From Corythucha ciliata (taxonomy: Eukaryota > Arthropoda > Insecta > Hemiptera > Tingidae): a stretch of DNA of 64,000 bases. Below, one piece after another: positions 11,260 through 21,226 of the stretch; positions within the stretch are counted from its first letter, which is position 1, and every line of letters begins with the position of its first letter. The stretch covers positions 2,829,009-2,893,008 of the forward strand of contig CM075938.1 in the NCBI GenBank assembly GCA_038030265.1, written 5' to 3'. A model generated the notes under the pieces. The model was not told the DNA's origin. It did not search any database and worked only from the letters and a program-made list of their open reading frames with translations. A program made the position numbers and the translations under genes.

Positions 11260-12660
11260 AGCTGATATGGAGAAAAACACTAATTCACGGATAAAGTTGA
11301 GGAAAAAACGCTATTTCGCGGATACGAAAATGAAGTATCACTAATTCCCGGCTGAAATTGAGGAAAACGCAAATCTGTATAGCTTCTGAAAGATTCGAGG
11401 CTCATACTGAGAACCAGCGCTAAACCATAGCAGAAAGTAGAAAGAAAAAATTGCTTATGCGGGGCTAAAATCTAAAAACAACACGGCTGAAATTGAAAAA
11501 AAAAAATAATAATAATAATAATTAGGACGGCTAACATAAAATTGAGGAAAAGCGCTAACCCGTGGCCCGTAAGTAAACGAGTGCATAAATGCATCTTATA
11601 AACTCAGCCATTTTCAAAGTAAATCAGTCTTGGCAGTAACATAATGAAGCAAAATAAAAAGCAATAAAAACAAATATAAATAAAAATGACAATGAATGCG
11701 AGAGAGATTGTGTGAGTGCGAGTGTGTAAGAGGGATAATAAATTCATGGCTATAAGTAAAAAAAAAACACTAATCCACGGCTAGAACTGAGAAAAAGCGC
11801 TGCTAATCCATAGTTAAAATTTTAAAAATGCTGATGCGGTGCTAAAATGGAGAAGAACCTGCTAATTGCAGCTAATATTGAGAAAATCAGTAATTATTCT
11901 GGCTAAAATTAAGAGAAAGGTTAATTTTCAGCCTGAATTGATAAAAGTGCTAGTACGCTGCCAAAAATGGAAAAATTGCCAATTTGCCAATTCGTGGTTA
12001 AAATGAACAGACGCAGACGGGTTAGAAACGCTACTACGCTGCGCTAATTCGCGGCTGAAATATAGGGGAATCACTAATTCTAGGCTAAAAATGAGAAAAT
12101 TCGCGACTTCCTCAACTTTGAGGCTAAAATTGAGAAAAAGCGCCAATTTATGGCTATGGGTGAAAAACCCGCAAATTAGCGGCAAAAACTGAGAAAAAAA
12201 CGATGATCCGTAGCGTATGGTTATGGTGAACATGAAAATGCTAATTTGTCGTAAACATTTAGAAAAACCCGCTATTTTGCGGCTAATATTGAGTAAAACG
12301 CTAATTTTCAGCTCAAACCGAGTAAAGTGCTAATTCTCTGGTCCCTTCTAGAAAAAATCGCTTTTGTGAAAATTGTGAAAAACGCAAACTCGAGAAAAAG
12401 TTAAGAAACATCGCTGATTCACAGGATAAAAAAGCGTTTTTATGTCTATAAGGTGGGGAGGGGTGGGAATACCCCACTAATCCGCGGCTAATTTGCGCTA
12501 AATTGCGGCGAAAAGCGCTAATTTGGTGGTAAAGTTGACAAAAAGCACTCATTCGCGGCTAAAATGGAGAAATTCGCGGGTTAAACCTGGCATAAGCGCT
12601 GTTTGGCGGATAGGTTTGGGAAATAGCGGTGATTTGCCTAAAACAAGGAAAAGGCCTTGG
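11260..12660. repeat. Family A array inside the TIR element
   Basis: Degenerate CTAATTCGCGGCT plus AAAATTGAGAAAAA units in the same orientation as the arrays at 1-5 kb, with one AT-rich interruption at 11575-11740. The array ends near 12690, and is followed at 12720-12790 by a segment (TTTCCGCCCCGGGCCCCG core) that recurs inverted at 21735-21780 next to another family A array. It is therefore probably the distal end of the repeated unit. Confidence 0.75.
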
Positions 12661-12879
12661 CTACAATTAGGAAAAGGCCTTAGCGGTTACCAATAGAGGT
12701 TTGTAATAGGTATGTATATAATTAGAGACTTTTAGGGGCCTCTTGAAGGTTTCCGCCCCGGGCCCCGATACGTGTAGGTCCCACCCATCAACCGATGTTG
12801 CGTGTTGGATCGGTGGGGGGCTTAGCTGCTTACTGCTTGGGTTTCCTAGGAAGGCGCAAGGCGTGCCGTAATGTTTTGT

Positions 12880-13125
12880 AATGAAAGTGGATGTTATGCA
12901 GACGTTTGAAAGACGTTGCATCATGACACCCAACAGACGTCTACACATGGATATTATATGGATGTTCATTAGACGTTATTCCTCAATCACTAAAATACGT
13001 TGACTTTTAGGTGTTACATAGACGTCTAATAGACGTAAAAGTTAGACAGAAATTTTACGTAGACCTTGGGTGGACGTTAGACCTTAAATAGACAAAAAAT
13101 AGACGTCTACTAGACGTACAATTTT
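12880..13125. repeat. Right subterminal TAGACGT repeats
   Basis: Mirrors the left zone: CAGACGTCTAC, ATTAGACGTT, TAGACGTCTACTAGACGT and similar, ending just inside the AATGTTTACTGGG terminus. Confidence 0.7.
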
Positions 13126-13143
13126 TCTCAATGTTTACTGGGA

Positions 13144-14027
13144 TAGCTGGCCTTTCATCTACGGCAGATGTCCTCGACTCCAGAAAGGCGGTTAGAAAGG
13201 CGAAGGACCCCAAAAAGAAGAGTGTACAAGCAAACATAGAGCGGAACAGTTAGGAGAAGGGCCAAGAAGCAGTTAAGGATGGGAAGACGAACAGAAAAAG
13301 AAGTCGATCCAGGAAAAGACCGGAGGCTCTGGTGATTAAGGTGTCGGAGAGCCTGACATACTCAGGCATCCTGAAGAACCTTCGTGAGAAGGTGAGACCA
13401 GAGGATACAAGTACGGAAATCCGGTCAATTAGGAAGACGGTAAAGGGGGACGTGTTGCTGGAGCTTGGGGGGGACTTCTGAGCTCTCAGAGCAATTTCGA
13501 GCCGCAGTCTGTGGAGCTATAGGCGATCCGGAGGCGGTAAAGGATCTGGCTCACCGTATGACCATCGAGATCTTGACGCGCTAACGACGGAGGAGGAAGT
13601 CAGGAAAGCTCTGGAAGGAAAACTGCAGGGGAAAGAAGGGGTGATGAAAATATTCCTAACTAACCCCAATAGCCAGCAGCAGCGAATGGCAGTTGTTGAG
13701 ATGGCGGAGAAGGAGGCCAGATTACTGCTAACAACGGCCAGAATTCGTATCGGTTGGATTAACTGCAGAATAAGACAGAGGGTGGAAGTGCCTCGGTGTG
13801 TTAATTGCCTAGGGTACGGGCACATAGCCAGAGGGTGTACGGGCCCCAACCGAGCGAACGTCTGTTTCAGATGCGGATCGGTGGGACACAAAGGGGCAGA
13901 ATGTAAGGGCGTGGAGAAGTGTGTACTATGCACAGAGCTTGGATTAGAAGCTACTCATACGGCAGGTCGGAAAGGGTGTGCTGCGTTCCAGAAGGCCCTA
14001 AAGGATGCTAAAGGACGATCAACATGA
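13144..14027 (+). pseudogene. R1-clade LINE ORF1 (gag-like, CCHC), broken
   Basis: Frames are interrupted by stops at about 13249 and 13479 and by shifts, but the R1-type ORF1 architecture is clear. A basic, charged region comes first. A segment with ALVIKVSESLTYSGILKN and DVLLELGG follows near 13330-13475. The final frame (13641-14027) has three zinc knuckles starting CVNCLGYGHIARGC, CFRCGSVGHKGAEC and CVLCTELGLEATH. The product would be the RNA-binding ORF1 protein of the retrotransposon particle. The stop codon overlaps the ORF2 start as ATGA at 14024-14027, a layout compatible with termination-reinitiation. Confidence 0.8.
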
Positions 14028-17016
14028 TTAATATCTTGCAGATTAATCTAAATAGAAGTAGGACGGCTAGCTCCCTTATGGATCAAGTTGTTCGAGAGAA
14101 AGCAGCAGATCTGGTAATAGTAAGTGAACAATACACTTTCGAGGAGAGGGGATCAAGTTGGTTCACAGACTCATCAGGTACGGCGGCTATATGGGTAGTA
14201 AACAGACCGGCAGTTCCCATAGAGAAACATGGGGTAGGCCCGGGCTATGTTTGGATCAGCAGTAGAGGGGTGACGTACCTCAGCTGCTACTTAACTCCAA
14301 ACGAGTCGATTGCAAGTTTTGAAGCTAGACTCGCCAGTATAGAGGATGAAGCCCGCGAGGTGAGGGGAAAATTGCTTATCGCTGGTGATTTTAATGCCAA
14401 AGCAATAGAGTGGGGTGAGCCTATCCCGGACGGTCGAGGCCGAAGAGTAATGGATATGATATCTAGACTTGGATTAGTAGTATTGAACCAAGGAGAAGCA
14501 CCAACGTTTCGCCCAGCTGGATGTACGGGCACCAGACCGGATATTACCATGAGTACAGAGAGTCTTACAGGGCAAATAAGGGGATGGCAGGTCTTTGAGG
14601 ATTACTCTGCCAGTGACCATCAATACCTGGGATACCGTTTAGGGGGACACTTAACGAAACTTGAGTCAGCCTCGCCTTCACGTTGGAACACCGCGAGATT
14701 GGATTTAGAGGTGCTGGACACAATGACAGTTATGGGAAAGGGGGTTCTGCAACGAATGGAGACAGAAAAAGCGGGAGGTTCTCATGATATGGTTGCAGCA
14801 ACAATGAAATTGCTGACCAGGGTATGTGAGTGCTCTATGCCAAAAAAGCGTGGTATGCGGAACCGACGACCAATGTACTGGTGGAGTGAACAAATCGCCG
14901 ACTTGAGGAGGAACTGTTTTCGCCTCAGAAGGCTAGCCCAACGAAGCCAGAGGGAGTGCCGCTTTTTCGCAGAGGAAGGTGGAGCAGTACAGGGCCGCTC
15001 GGCGTGCTCTTAAAGTGGCCATAGCTGAGAGTAAGGCTAGGAAGTGGAAAGAGCTTTGCAGCGATATTGAGAACGACCCTTGGGGTCTGGGATACAGGCT
15101 GGTTCTACAAAAGCTAAAAGGAATGTACTCCACAGCTGAAATGCCAGTTGAGGTCAAGGAGAGGATAGTGGACGAGCTGTTTCCAACGCACGAAGTGGAG
15201 GATCGAGCGCAAGTTGCGGTGACTCCCAGTGATATACCACTGTTCACTACGAATGATCTGCAGGAGGCGGCAAAGTCAATGAGGAACCGGAAGGCTCCAG
15301 GCCTGGATGGGATCCCGGTTGAAATACTGAAGATCGTTTCTAAAAGTCACCCAGACGTTCTTTTGCAAATGTATAATGCGTGCTTGGTAGATGGTGTGTT
15401 CCCGCAACGTTGGAAGACAGCGAAGCTGGTCCTCATCGGGAAAGGTAAAGGAGACCCAAACACAGCGTCAGCCCATAGACCGCTATGCATGCTGGACACT
15501 GCTGGAAAGCTGTTTGAGAAACTGCTAAAAAAAAAGAACCCTCGAGGCAGTTGCTGCGGCAGGAGGGCTGTCACCGAGGCAACACAGGTTCAGAGCGGGT
15601 AGGTCCACTGTAGATGCGGTGAGAGAAGTGGTAACGGCTGCACAAGCAGCGAAAACAGGAAACCATTGGTCCCGTGAACTCTGCATGGCGGTCACTCTGG
15701 ATGTCAGGAATGCTTTCAATTCGGCGAAATGGAGAGACATCTTGCAGGCTCTGAAAGAAGATTTTCGAATTCCGGGGTACCTGTACCGTGTTTTGCAAGA
15801 CTACCTATCCGAGTAATGGGTGACGTTTAGCACGCGGGAGGGGACAAGAAAGAAGCGGATTACCTCAGGTTCAGCTCAAGGTTCGGTCCTTGGGGCGGAC
15901 CTATGGAACGTTAATTACGACGGGATTCTGCGTTTGGATATGCCGGAGGGGGTTTTCCTGGTAGGGTACGCTAACGATGTCGTCATTGTCCTAACAGCTC
16001 GATGGGCTGAGGAGCTTCAGTTCAAGTTGAACCAGGCCATGAGGAGGATTCTGGAGTGGATGAAGTTCAGATCGTTGTCACTGGCTGTTCAAAAGACGGA
16101 AATCGTGCTTTTTATTTCGAAGCGTATAGAAAGGGGAATAACAATGAAGATTGAAGGCCAGGAGATAGTAGCAGCTCTGGCAATTAATTACCTTGGAGTT
16201 ATGCTAGATGGAAAGCTCACATTTTGGGCCCACATAAGCAAGGCAGCAGACAAAGCAGCAATCGTAGTGGGAAAGCTCAGTAGGCTTATGGCCAACGTGC
16301 AGGGTCCATCCCCAGCAAAGAGGAGGCTCCTAATGAGTACGGCAGAAGCTGTAATGCTATATAGGGCTGAGGTCTGGGCTGAGGCACTGGAGTGCGAGAA
16401 ATACCGGATTAGATTGAACTCAGTTCAAAGGAGAGGCGCGTTAAGGATATGCAGTGCATACAGAACAGTTTCTGGTCCTGCTGTTCAGGTGGTAGCGGGT
16501 GTTGTGCCGATCGACATCCTGGCCGGTGAGAAACGGAGAATATACCTGCGCAAGGGAGAGCAAGACCCGTGGACAGTAAGGAAAGAAGAGAGAAAACGGT
16601 CGATCCAGCTCTGGCAAGCGCGATGGAACGAGGAGAGTAGAGGGCGATGGACAGCAAGACTGATTGTTGATGTTGAGGGGTGGACCAATAGAAATCACGG
16701 AGAGGTGGGGTATTACATGACACAGTTTCTAACTGGTCATGGGGGTTTTCGTTCCTTTCTGGCAAGGATAGGGAAAGTGGCTGACGGCCAGTGCAGATAC
16801 TGCCTCATAGAGGACGACGATGTCCATCATACATTCTTTGTATGTTCGAAATGGTGGCACCCCAGGGGCGAGCTCGTTGCCCGCATCGGGGAATTATACC
16901 CGGAAACTGTGGCAACAAAAATTTTGGAAAGCAAGGAGGGCTGGGATGCCGTAAGTACCTATGTATGCGCGGTTCTCAAAGCGAAGGAGTTGAATAGAGA
17001 GTGGGAGAGGGATTAA
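14024..17016 (+). pseudogene. R1-clade LINE ORF2 (endonuclease and reverse transcriptase), broken
   Basis: The APE-like endonuclease occupies 14024 to about 14660 (INILQINLNRSR at the start, then GDFNAKAIEWG and SDHQYLGY). RT follows with RKAPGLDGIPVEIL near 15290 and VTLDVRNAFNSAKW near 15700. The C-terminal cysteine motif is CRYCLIEDDDVHHTFFVC near 16793. Lesions: a frameshift near 14980; a 9-A run at 15527-15535 where the frame changes; an in-frame TAA at 15814-15816; and YAND in place of the catalytic YADD at 15967-15978. Each is enough to inactivate the copy. ORF2 would nick DNA and prime cDNA synthesis. R1-clade members often prefer rDNA, but this copy lies in ordinary DNA. Confidence 0.9.
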
Positions 17017-17260
17017 AAAAGTAAAAGGAGGGGGCTTCATGAGTGGATAAGAAGAAGACTAGGTGGGGCCTTCAAGGGCTATAAAAGGATTGTCCTGAAG
17101 TAATACTGAAAGGTGGTCCCGGGGCAGTCCTATAAAAGAGGCAGTAGGGTGTTTTAGTCGGTATACCTCCGGTGAGTCCGACACGAAAGGTGAGGAGACT
17201 CACAGCTCCTCACTGTCAGTCCATAAAGGATTTCACCAACCTCACACACAAAAAAAAAAA
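17017..17260 (+). other. LINE 3' UTR and poly(A) end
   Basis: Non-coding tail after the ORF2 stop, ending in CACACAC followed by about 11 A residues at the junction with the target duplication. Confidence 0.75.
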
Positions 17261-17274
17261 GTCGGAATCATATT

Positions 17275-17930
17275 CAGGCTTGGGGGACTAAAATACGAAC
17301 CCACCGGCAGAATGCGTTCCGATCAAAATGCGATCAGTATCGCGAAGGCAGTTTATTCTAGCCAATTGAGATCTCGCGAAAGGAGAATTTAAGTTTCTTG
17401 CTCGATAAGTCATTTTTAGAGCTCCATTTCCGGAGTGATTTCGATGAGGAATGCACTTTTGGCCTCGTAACTGAATTCTAGTGAACAAATTTACAAGTAG
17501 AGATAAGAGAGATACAAGTATATACGAAAGAAGGGACACGAGTACCAACGCTCTAAAGAACACCATAAAATCTCCAAAAATGAGTGTTTCTCGTTGAAGT
17601 TAGTTTTAGCAGATTTTCTCGACTTCGAGCAGACTGAAAAGGTCCGCGTGCTTCCACCTGCTTCCTTGGACTTCAGCCCCCACGCAGTAGTTTACCGTGG
17701 TAGGGGGGAACCGTCCCGGATCAGACGGGGCCCTCGAACCAGAAAAGCTTAAATACGGATGAGGATTTTTAGGTTATCCACGGATGTAGGTATGTGAAGA
17801 GGTCGGACTGGTGGACATAGCGATTTGGCTACTTTCTACGAATTTCAATTCCGAACTGATGGAGAACATAAGATTGTAAGTCCCAGCAAAGACTGTGGGA
17901 TAAATATTCGATTGAGCTCCCGAAAGCGCT
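17275..17930. repeat. Flank of the LINE, then dispersed repeat copy 2
   Basis: 17275-17680 is non-repetitive and without a recognisable gene. From about 17740 the sequence is homologous to 10715-11060 (AAAAGCTTAAATACGGATG and the following blocks), again leading into family A units. Confidence 0.55.
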
Positions 17931-19350
17931 AATCTGGTGGCTCAAATCAAGAAAATTCGCTCTATCTTGAGGAAAATTCACGGCTAAAAGAGAAAATACA
18001 CCGCGTCCCCAGTTTTGTTAAGTCCTTAATCCCAGTAAAGTGCTGGTTGGCAATTTTCAACTTGCTGACCCGACAAAAAATTGATTAAACCGCTAATATC
18101 CGTGACTATAACTGCGAAAAAGCGCTGACTCATGGTCTCGCAGTGTAACTTACAGACTAAAATTGAGAAAAAATCGCTGATTCTCGGTGCATGGTTGCCA
18201 TTCTACGGATAAGTTGTGGAAATCAACGCAAAAGTGTTGTTTTTGGACCAATCCCGCGGTTAAAATTGAGATAACACGTTATAATATTGACCAAAAAAAG
18301 AAGCTTTCAGGTAAAAATTTGGCAAAAATAGCAAATTCACAACTGAAATTGTGAAAAAATTTATAATTTAAATACGCGCCTTCCGAAGGCAAATTTGTGG
18401 CTAAAATTCAGAAAAACTGGAAATTCATGCACGGCTATAGTTAAAAACAACGCTGATTCATGGGCTAGAACTAAGAAGAAGCAATAATCTATGCATAAAA
18501 GTACCATAAAATTGCTGATATGGTGCTAAAATTTGAAAAACCCACTAATTTGCAGGTAATTCCAATATTTAGAAAATATATAATTAGTCTGCGGCCCAAT
18601 TAAGAGATTTTAAAGGTTATTCTGAGACTAAATTGAGAAAAAGTGTTAATTCACGGCTAAAAATTGGGGAAAAAACGCCAATTTACAGCTGAAATTACGC
18701 AAAACGCTAATTCGCTAAAATTGAGAAAAATTCTACTTTGCGTCAAAACTGAATTATATGCCATTCACGGCTTCTGAAGGCAACTTCTGAGGCAGAAATT
18801 GAGAAATAGCGCCAATTTATGGCAATGGGTGAAAAATCCGCTTATTCGCGGGTTAAACTGAGAAAAATCGCGCATGGTGAACCAAAAAAATCCTAATTTG
18901 TGGAAAGCCCTCTATTTCGAGGCTAATATTGACGAAAACGCACAAAGGAAAAACGCTTATTTTCAGCTAAAACTAAAAAAGTGCTAAACCCCTGCTAAAA
19001 ACTGAAAAAATTGCTAATTTGCTGCTAGAATTGAGGAAAACGCCACAACTCGCGGAAAATTAGGAAACACCGTGAAAAAAAACACTGCTTTGCTGCTAAA
19101 GTTGAAAAAATGCGCAAATTAATTGCTATGGGGGGAAAGGGGTCAAAACCGCTAATCCGCGGCTGAAATTAAGAATAACGATACACGCGGCCAAAATTGA
19201 GAAAAGCGCTAATCTGCAGGTAAAGTTGACAAAAAGCATTCATTCATGGTTTAAATTGAGAAATTCGCGGCTTACACTGGTCATAAGCGCTAATTGGCGG
19301 TTAGAAAAGATGAAATAGCGGTAATTCGTGGCTAAAATAAGGAAATGGCT
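17930..19350. repeat. Family A array
   Basis: Degenerate ~30-bp units in the same orientation as at 1-5 kb (for example around 18110, 18650, 18980 and 19200). The following segment at 19385-19471 (GTGAAATTACC, a C-rich run, ACAAATTCCTAC, CGCCACTG) matches 4155-4240, so both arrays are followed by the same terminal sequence ending in CGCCACTG, a hAT-like end. Confidence 0.7.
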
Positions 19351-19479
19351 AAGTAAAATTATATTTCTTGTTCATACAGAGACTTAGGGTGAAATTACCC
19401 CCTGCCATTCCTCTAACAAGATTTTAATCTACCCCCCCCCTCCCCTAGAACAAATTCCTACCTGCGCCACTGAGTGGAA

Positions 19480-20340
19480 GAGGTGTTGGGGTACATTTTA
19501 TATTTCGAGCAATATAGGAGCGCCAGACGACCGTTTCAAGGCAAAATTATGAGTGACAGGAACAAATTCGTATACAGGGCCGTGTTGTAATAAAAGAAGA
19601 AAAGATTGAAGGAGCCGCGAAACTATTTCAAAAAGAGTGAAATCCGCGAAATTGGTGGTCACCCGTGAATATATAGTTGGCAAACCAAAAAGTGAGAATA
19701 GCCCAATGAGCCAGTTCATTGCACAGAGAAAGAAATCGTGTCATCAAGGGGTACACGAATGGGAACCGCTAATTCGCGGCTTAAATGGAGAAATAGCGCC
19801 CATTTGCGGCAAAAATTGAGGAAGAGTGCTTTTTTTCGCGGTTAAAATTGAGGAAACGTTCCAAGTTTGCGGTTTTGCGATGACAAACCAAGGTCAAAAT
19901 TAAGAAAAAGCGCTAATTCCAGACCTTCTTAAATGTAGAAAAAGATCTGGTTCACTGTAGAGTTGAGAAATTCACTCATTTGTGCCTTTAAATGGAAGGA
20001 AATCAACAATAGCCTCAGGAAGCTGATTTTTTGGCCACCGACAACGTCAGCAGCTGACAATTGAGCCATGAAACCAAGAAGCAAACGCTACAATTTGGTC
20101 AAGTCCGCGTTTCTGTTTTATTTATTCATTGCAGGGGGGGGGGGAGATTAGGCATTACAACGTCGAAACTAATAATAGTAAAGAATAATTTAAAATTAAT
20201 ACAAAAATCAATTGTAATACAGTACGACAGTACGCTAATAACAATTTAAAAAACAATCCCCAGGCAAATAAAGGCAAAACAAACGGTTTTGACGGCCAAC
20301 AGCAACAAAGAAAAAAATTGACGACAATACAGGTCTAAGT
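19480..20340. other. Mixed non-coding DNA with a short family A block
   Basis: Family A units occur at about 19760-20010. The remainder, including a G run near 20135-20146, shows no coding signal. The part nearest 20340 may be the 3' UTR of the minus-strand LINE fragment next to it. Confidence 0.5.
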
Positions 20341-20359
20341 TCCGGAAAATGACTCCTAA

Positions 20360-20765
20360 CTACCAAAAAACTCTTCTGCGGAATATTATAACGTTATGTA
20401 CGATAACGCGCTTAAATTCCGTAGCACTTAAAGCTCGAACTGAGCGTGGGAGTGCATTGAAAAGCTGTAAAGAATCCACTCGGGTACTAGACAAAACCTT
20501 CGAAAGACGTGAGAGCGGCTGGACTAAGTCCCCTTTACGCCTCGTGTCATGCTGATGGCGATCACCTGCGCTCTGATTCAGAAAGGCCACTCTATATGAG
20601 CATAAATCAGTGCCTGAAGCACAAACGTGCCCAAACGCAGTTAACACTGCAAAATTCCTAAAGCTCTCACGGCAGGACTCCTGTTTACCCAACCCACAGC
20701 AAGGATCTGGATAGCCCACTTTTGCAGCTTAAAAAACTCTTTTTGCCGCAGGAACTGCGCTCCCC
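20360..20765 (-). pseudogene. LINE ORF2 C-terminal fragment
   Basis: In one minus-strand frame the end of the protein reads through DTRRKGDLVQPLSR, then DSLQLFNALPRSVR and SATEFKRVI. This is the conserved C-terminal signature of CR1/jockey-type ORF2 proteins. Just upstream in another frame is LQKWAIQILAVGW, the preceding motif, so a frameshift separates them near 20670. No RT core is present and the fragment is 5'-truncated. Confidence 0.6.
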
Positions 20766-20769
20766 AGAG

Positions 20770-21218
20770 GATAATACCTTACGAAATGTGACAGTGCACA
20801 TGCGCAAAATAAGATGGCCTGACCACGTCAAGTGGAACAACATCTCTGAGCATCTGCAAGAGAAACAACCCACTCGCCATCTTACAACACAACGCATTTT
20901 TCGTGAAGCCGGTCGCCATTACTACACACCCTCACGAACAAAAACATTGACTATTTGATACATGATCAGTGAAAAAACTTCCATGCCCCCTCCTGTCCTC
21001 TCTAGGTGAATGATAGCAGTAGGTGTGTAATGGTGGAAAACCCGGCTTCACATGTTTCTGCATTAAAAAAGCCTTTCTATGCCTCTATGAGGTCAAATTG
21101 AATTCAATTTAACTCAAATCGATTCAATCATCACTGTTCAGTTGTTGTTGTCGTCATTGTTTCATGGTGAAGGGGGTGGAGGGGGGTTTTGTTTGCTCAT
21201 ACCAACCATGTGTAACCT
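20770..21218. other. No gene recognised
   Basis: Short chance frames only (for example 20722-20958, plus strand). GT- and TC-rich simple sequence near 21130-21180. Nothing further is supported. Confidence 0.4.
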
Positions 21219-21226
21219 CCTCAGCA

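Larger units (their letters stand above)
7759..13143. mobile_element. TIR element with TAGACGT subterminal repeats, carrying Gypsy gag-pro
   Basis: The left end CCCAGTAAACATT at 7759 is matched by the inverted right end AATGTTTACTGGG finishing at 13142. Removing 7759-13143 leaves one TA and restores an open LINE ORF1 frame across the junction, so a TA target duplication fits. Inside each end is a 250-300-base zone rich in TAGACGTC-like units (about 7790-8075 and 12880-13125). The interior holds a Gypsy gag-protease fragment, a GACGAAGA microsatellite and a family A array. No transposase is seen. The superfamily is not assigned; the short TIR and ordered subterminal motifs suggest a cut-and-paste DNA transposon. 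Confidence 0.75.
7686..17259 (+). mobile_element. R1-clade-like LINE insertion, split by a TIR element
   Basis: The insertion is bracketed by a 15-bp duplication AGTCGGAATCATATT at 7671-7685 and 17260-17274 and ends in a run of A at 17251-17260, as expected for target-primed reverse transcription. The LINE itself is the 73 bases at 7686-7758 plus 13144-17259. The rest is a secondary insertion. The 5' segment is an open frame that continues in phase into the ORF1 fragment after the secondary element is subtracted. It is therefore probably 5'-truncated within ORF1. Order: ORF1 with CCHC knuckles, then ORF2 with endonuclease and RT, then a 3' UTR of about 240 bases. Multiple stops and frameshifts show the copy is dead. 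Confidence 0.85.

Noticed and set aside
11062..11344. Overlapping frames encoding DEETKKR or FVSSSL repeats
   Set aside because: They are translations of the GACGAAGA microsatellite on both strands.
7759..13143. Assigning the TAGACGT element to a named superfamily
   Set aside because: TIR, subterminal motif and probable TA duplication do not single out one superfamily without a transposase.
17680..19471. A complete hAT-type element ending CGCCACTG at 19471
   Set aside because: The right end looks hAT-like, but no left end with a matching 8-bp duplication (AGTGGAAG) was found.
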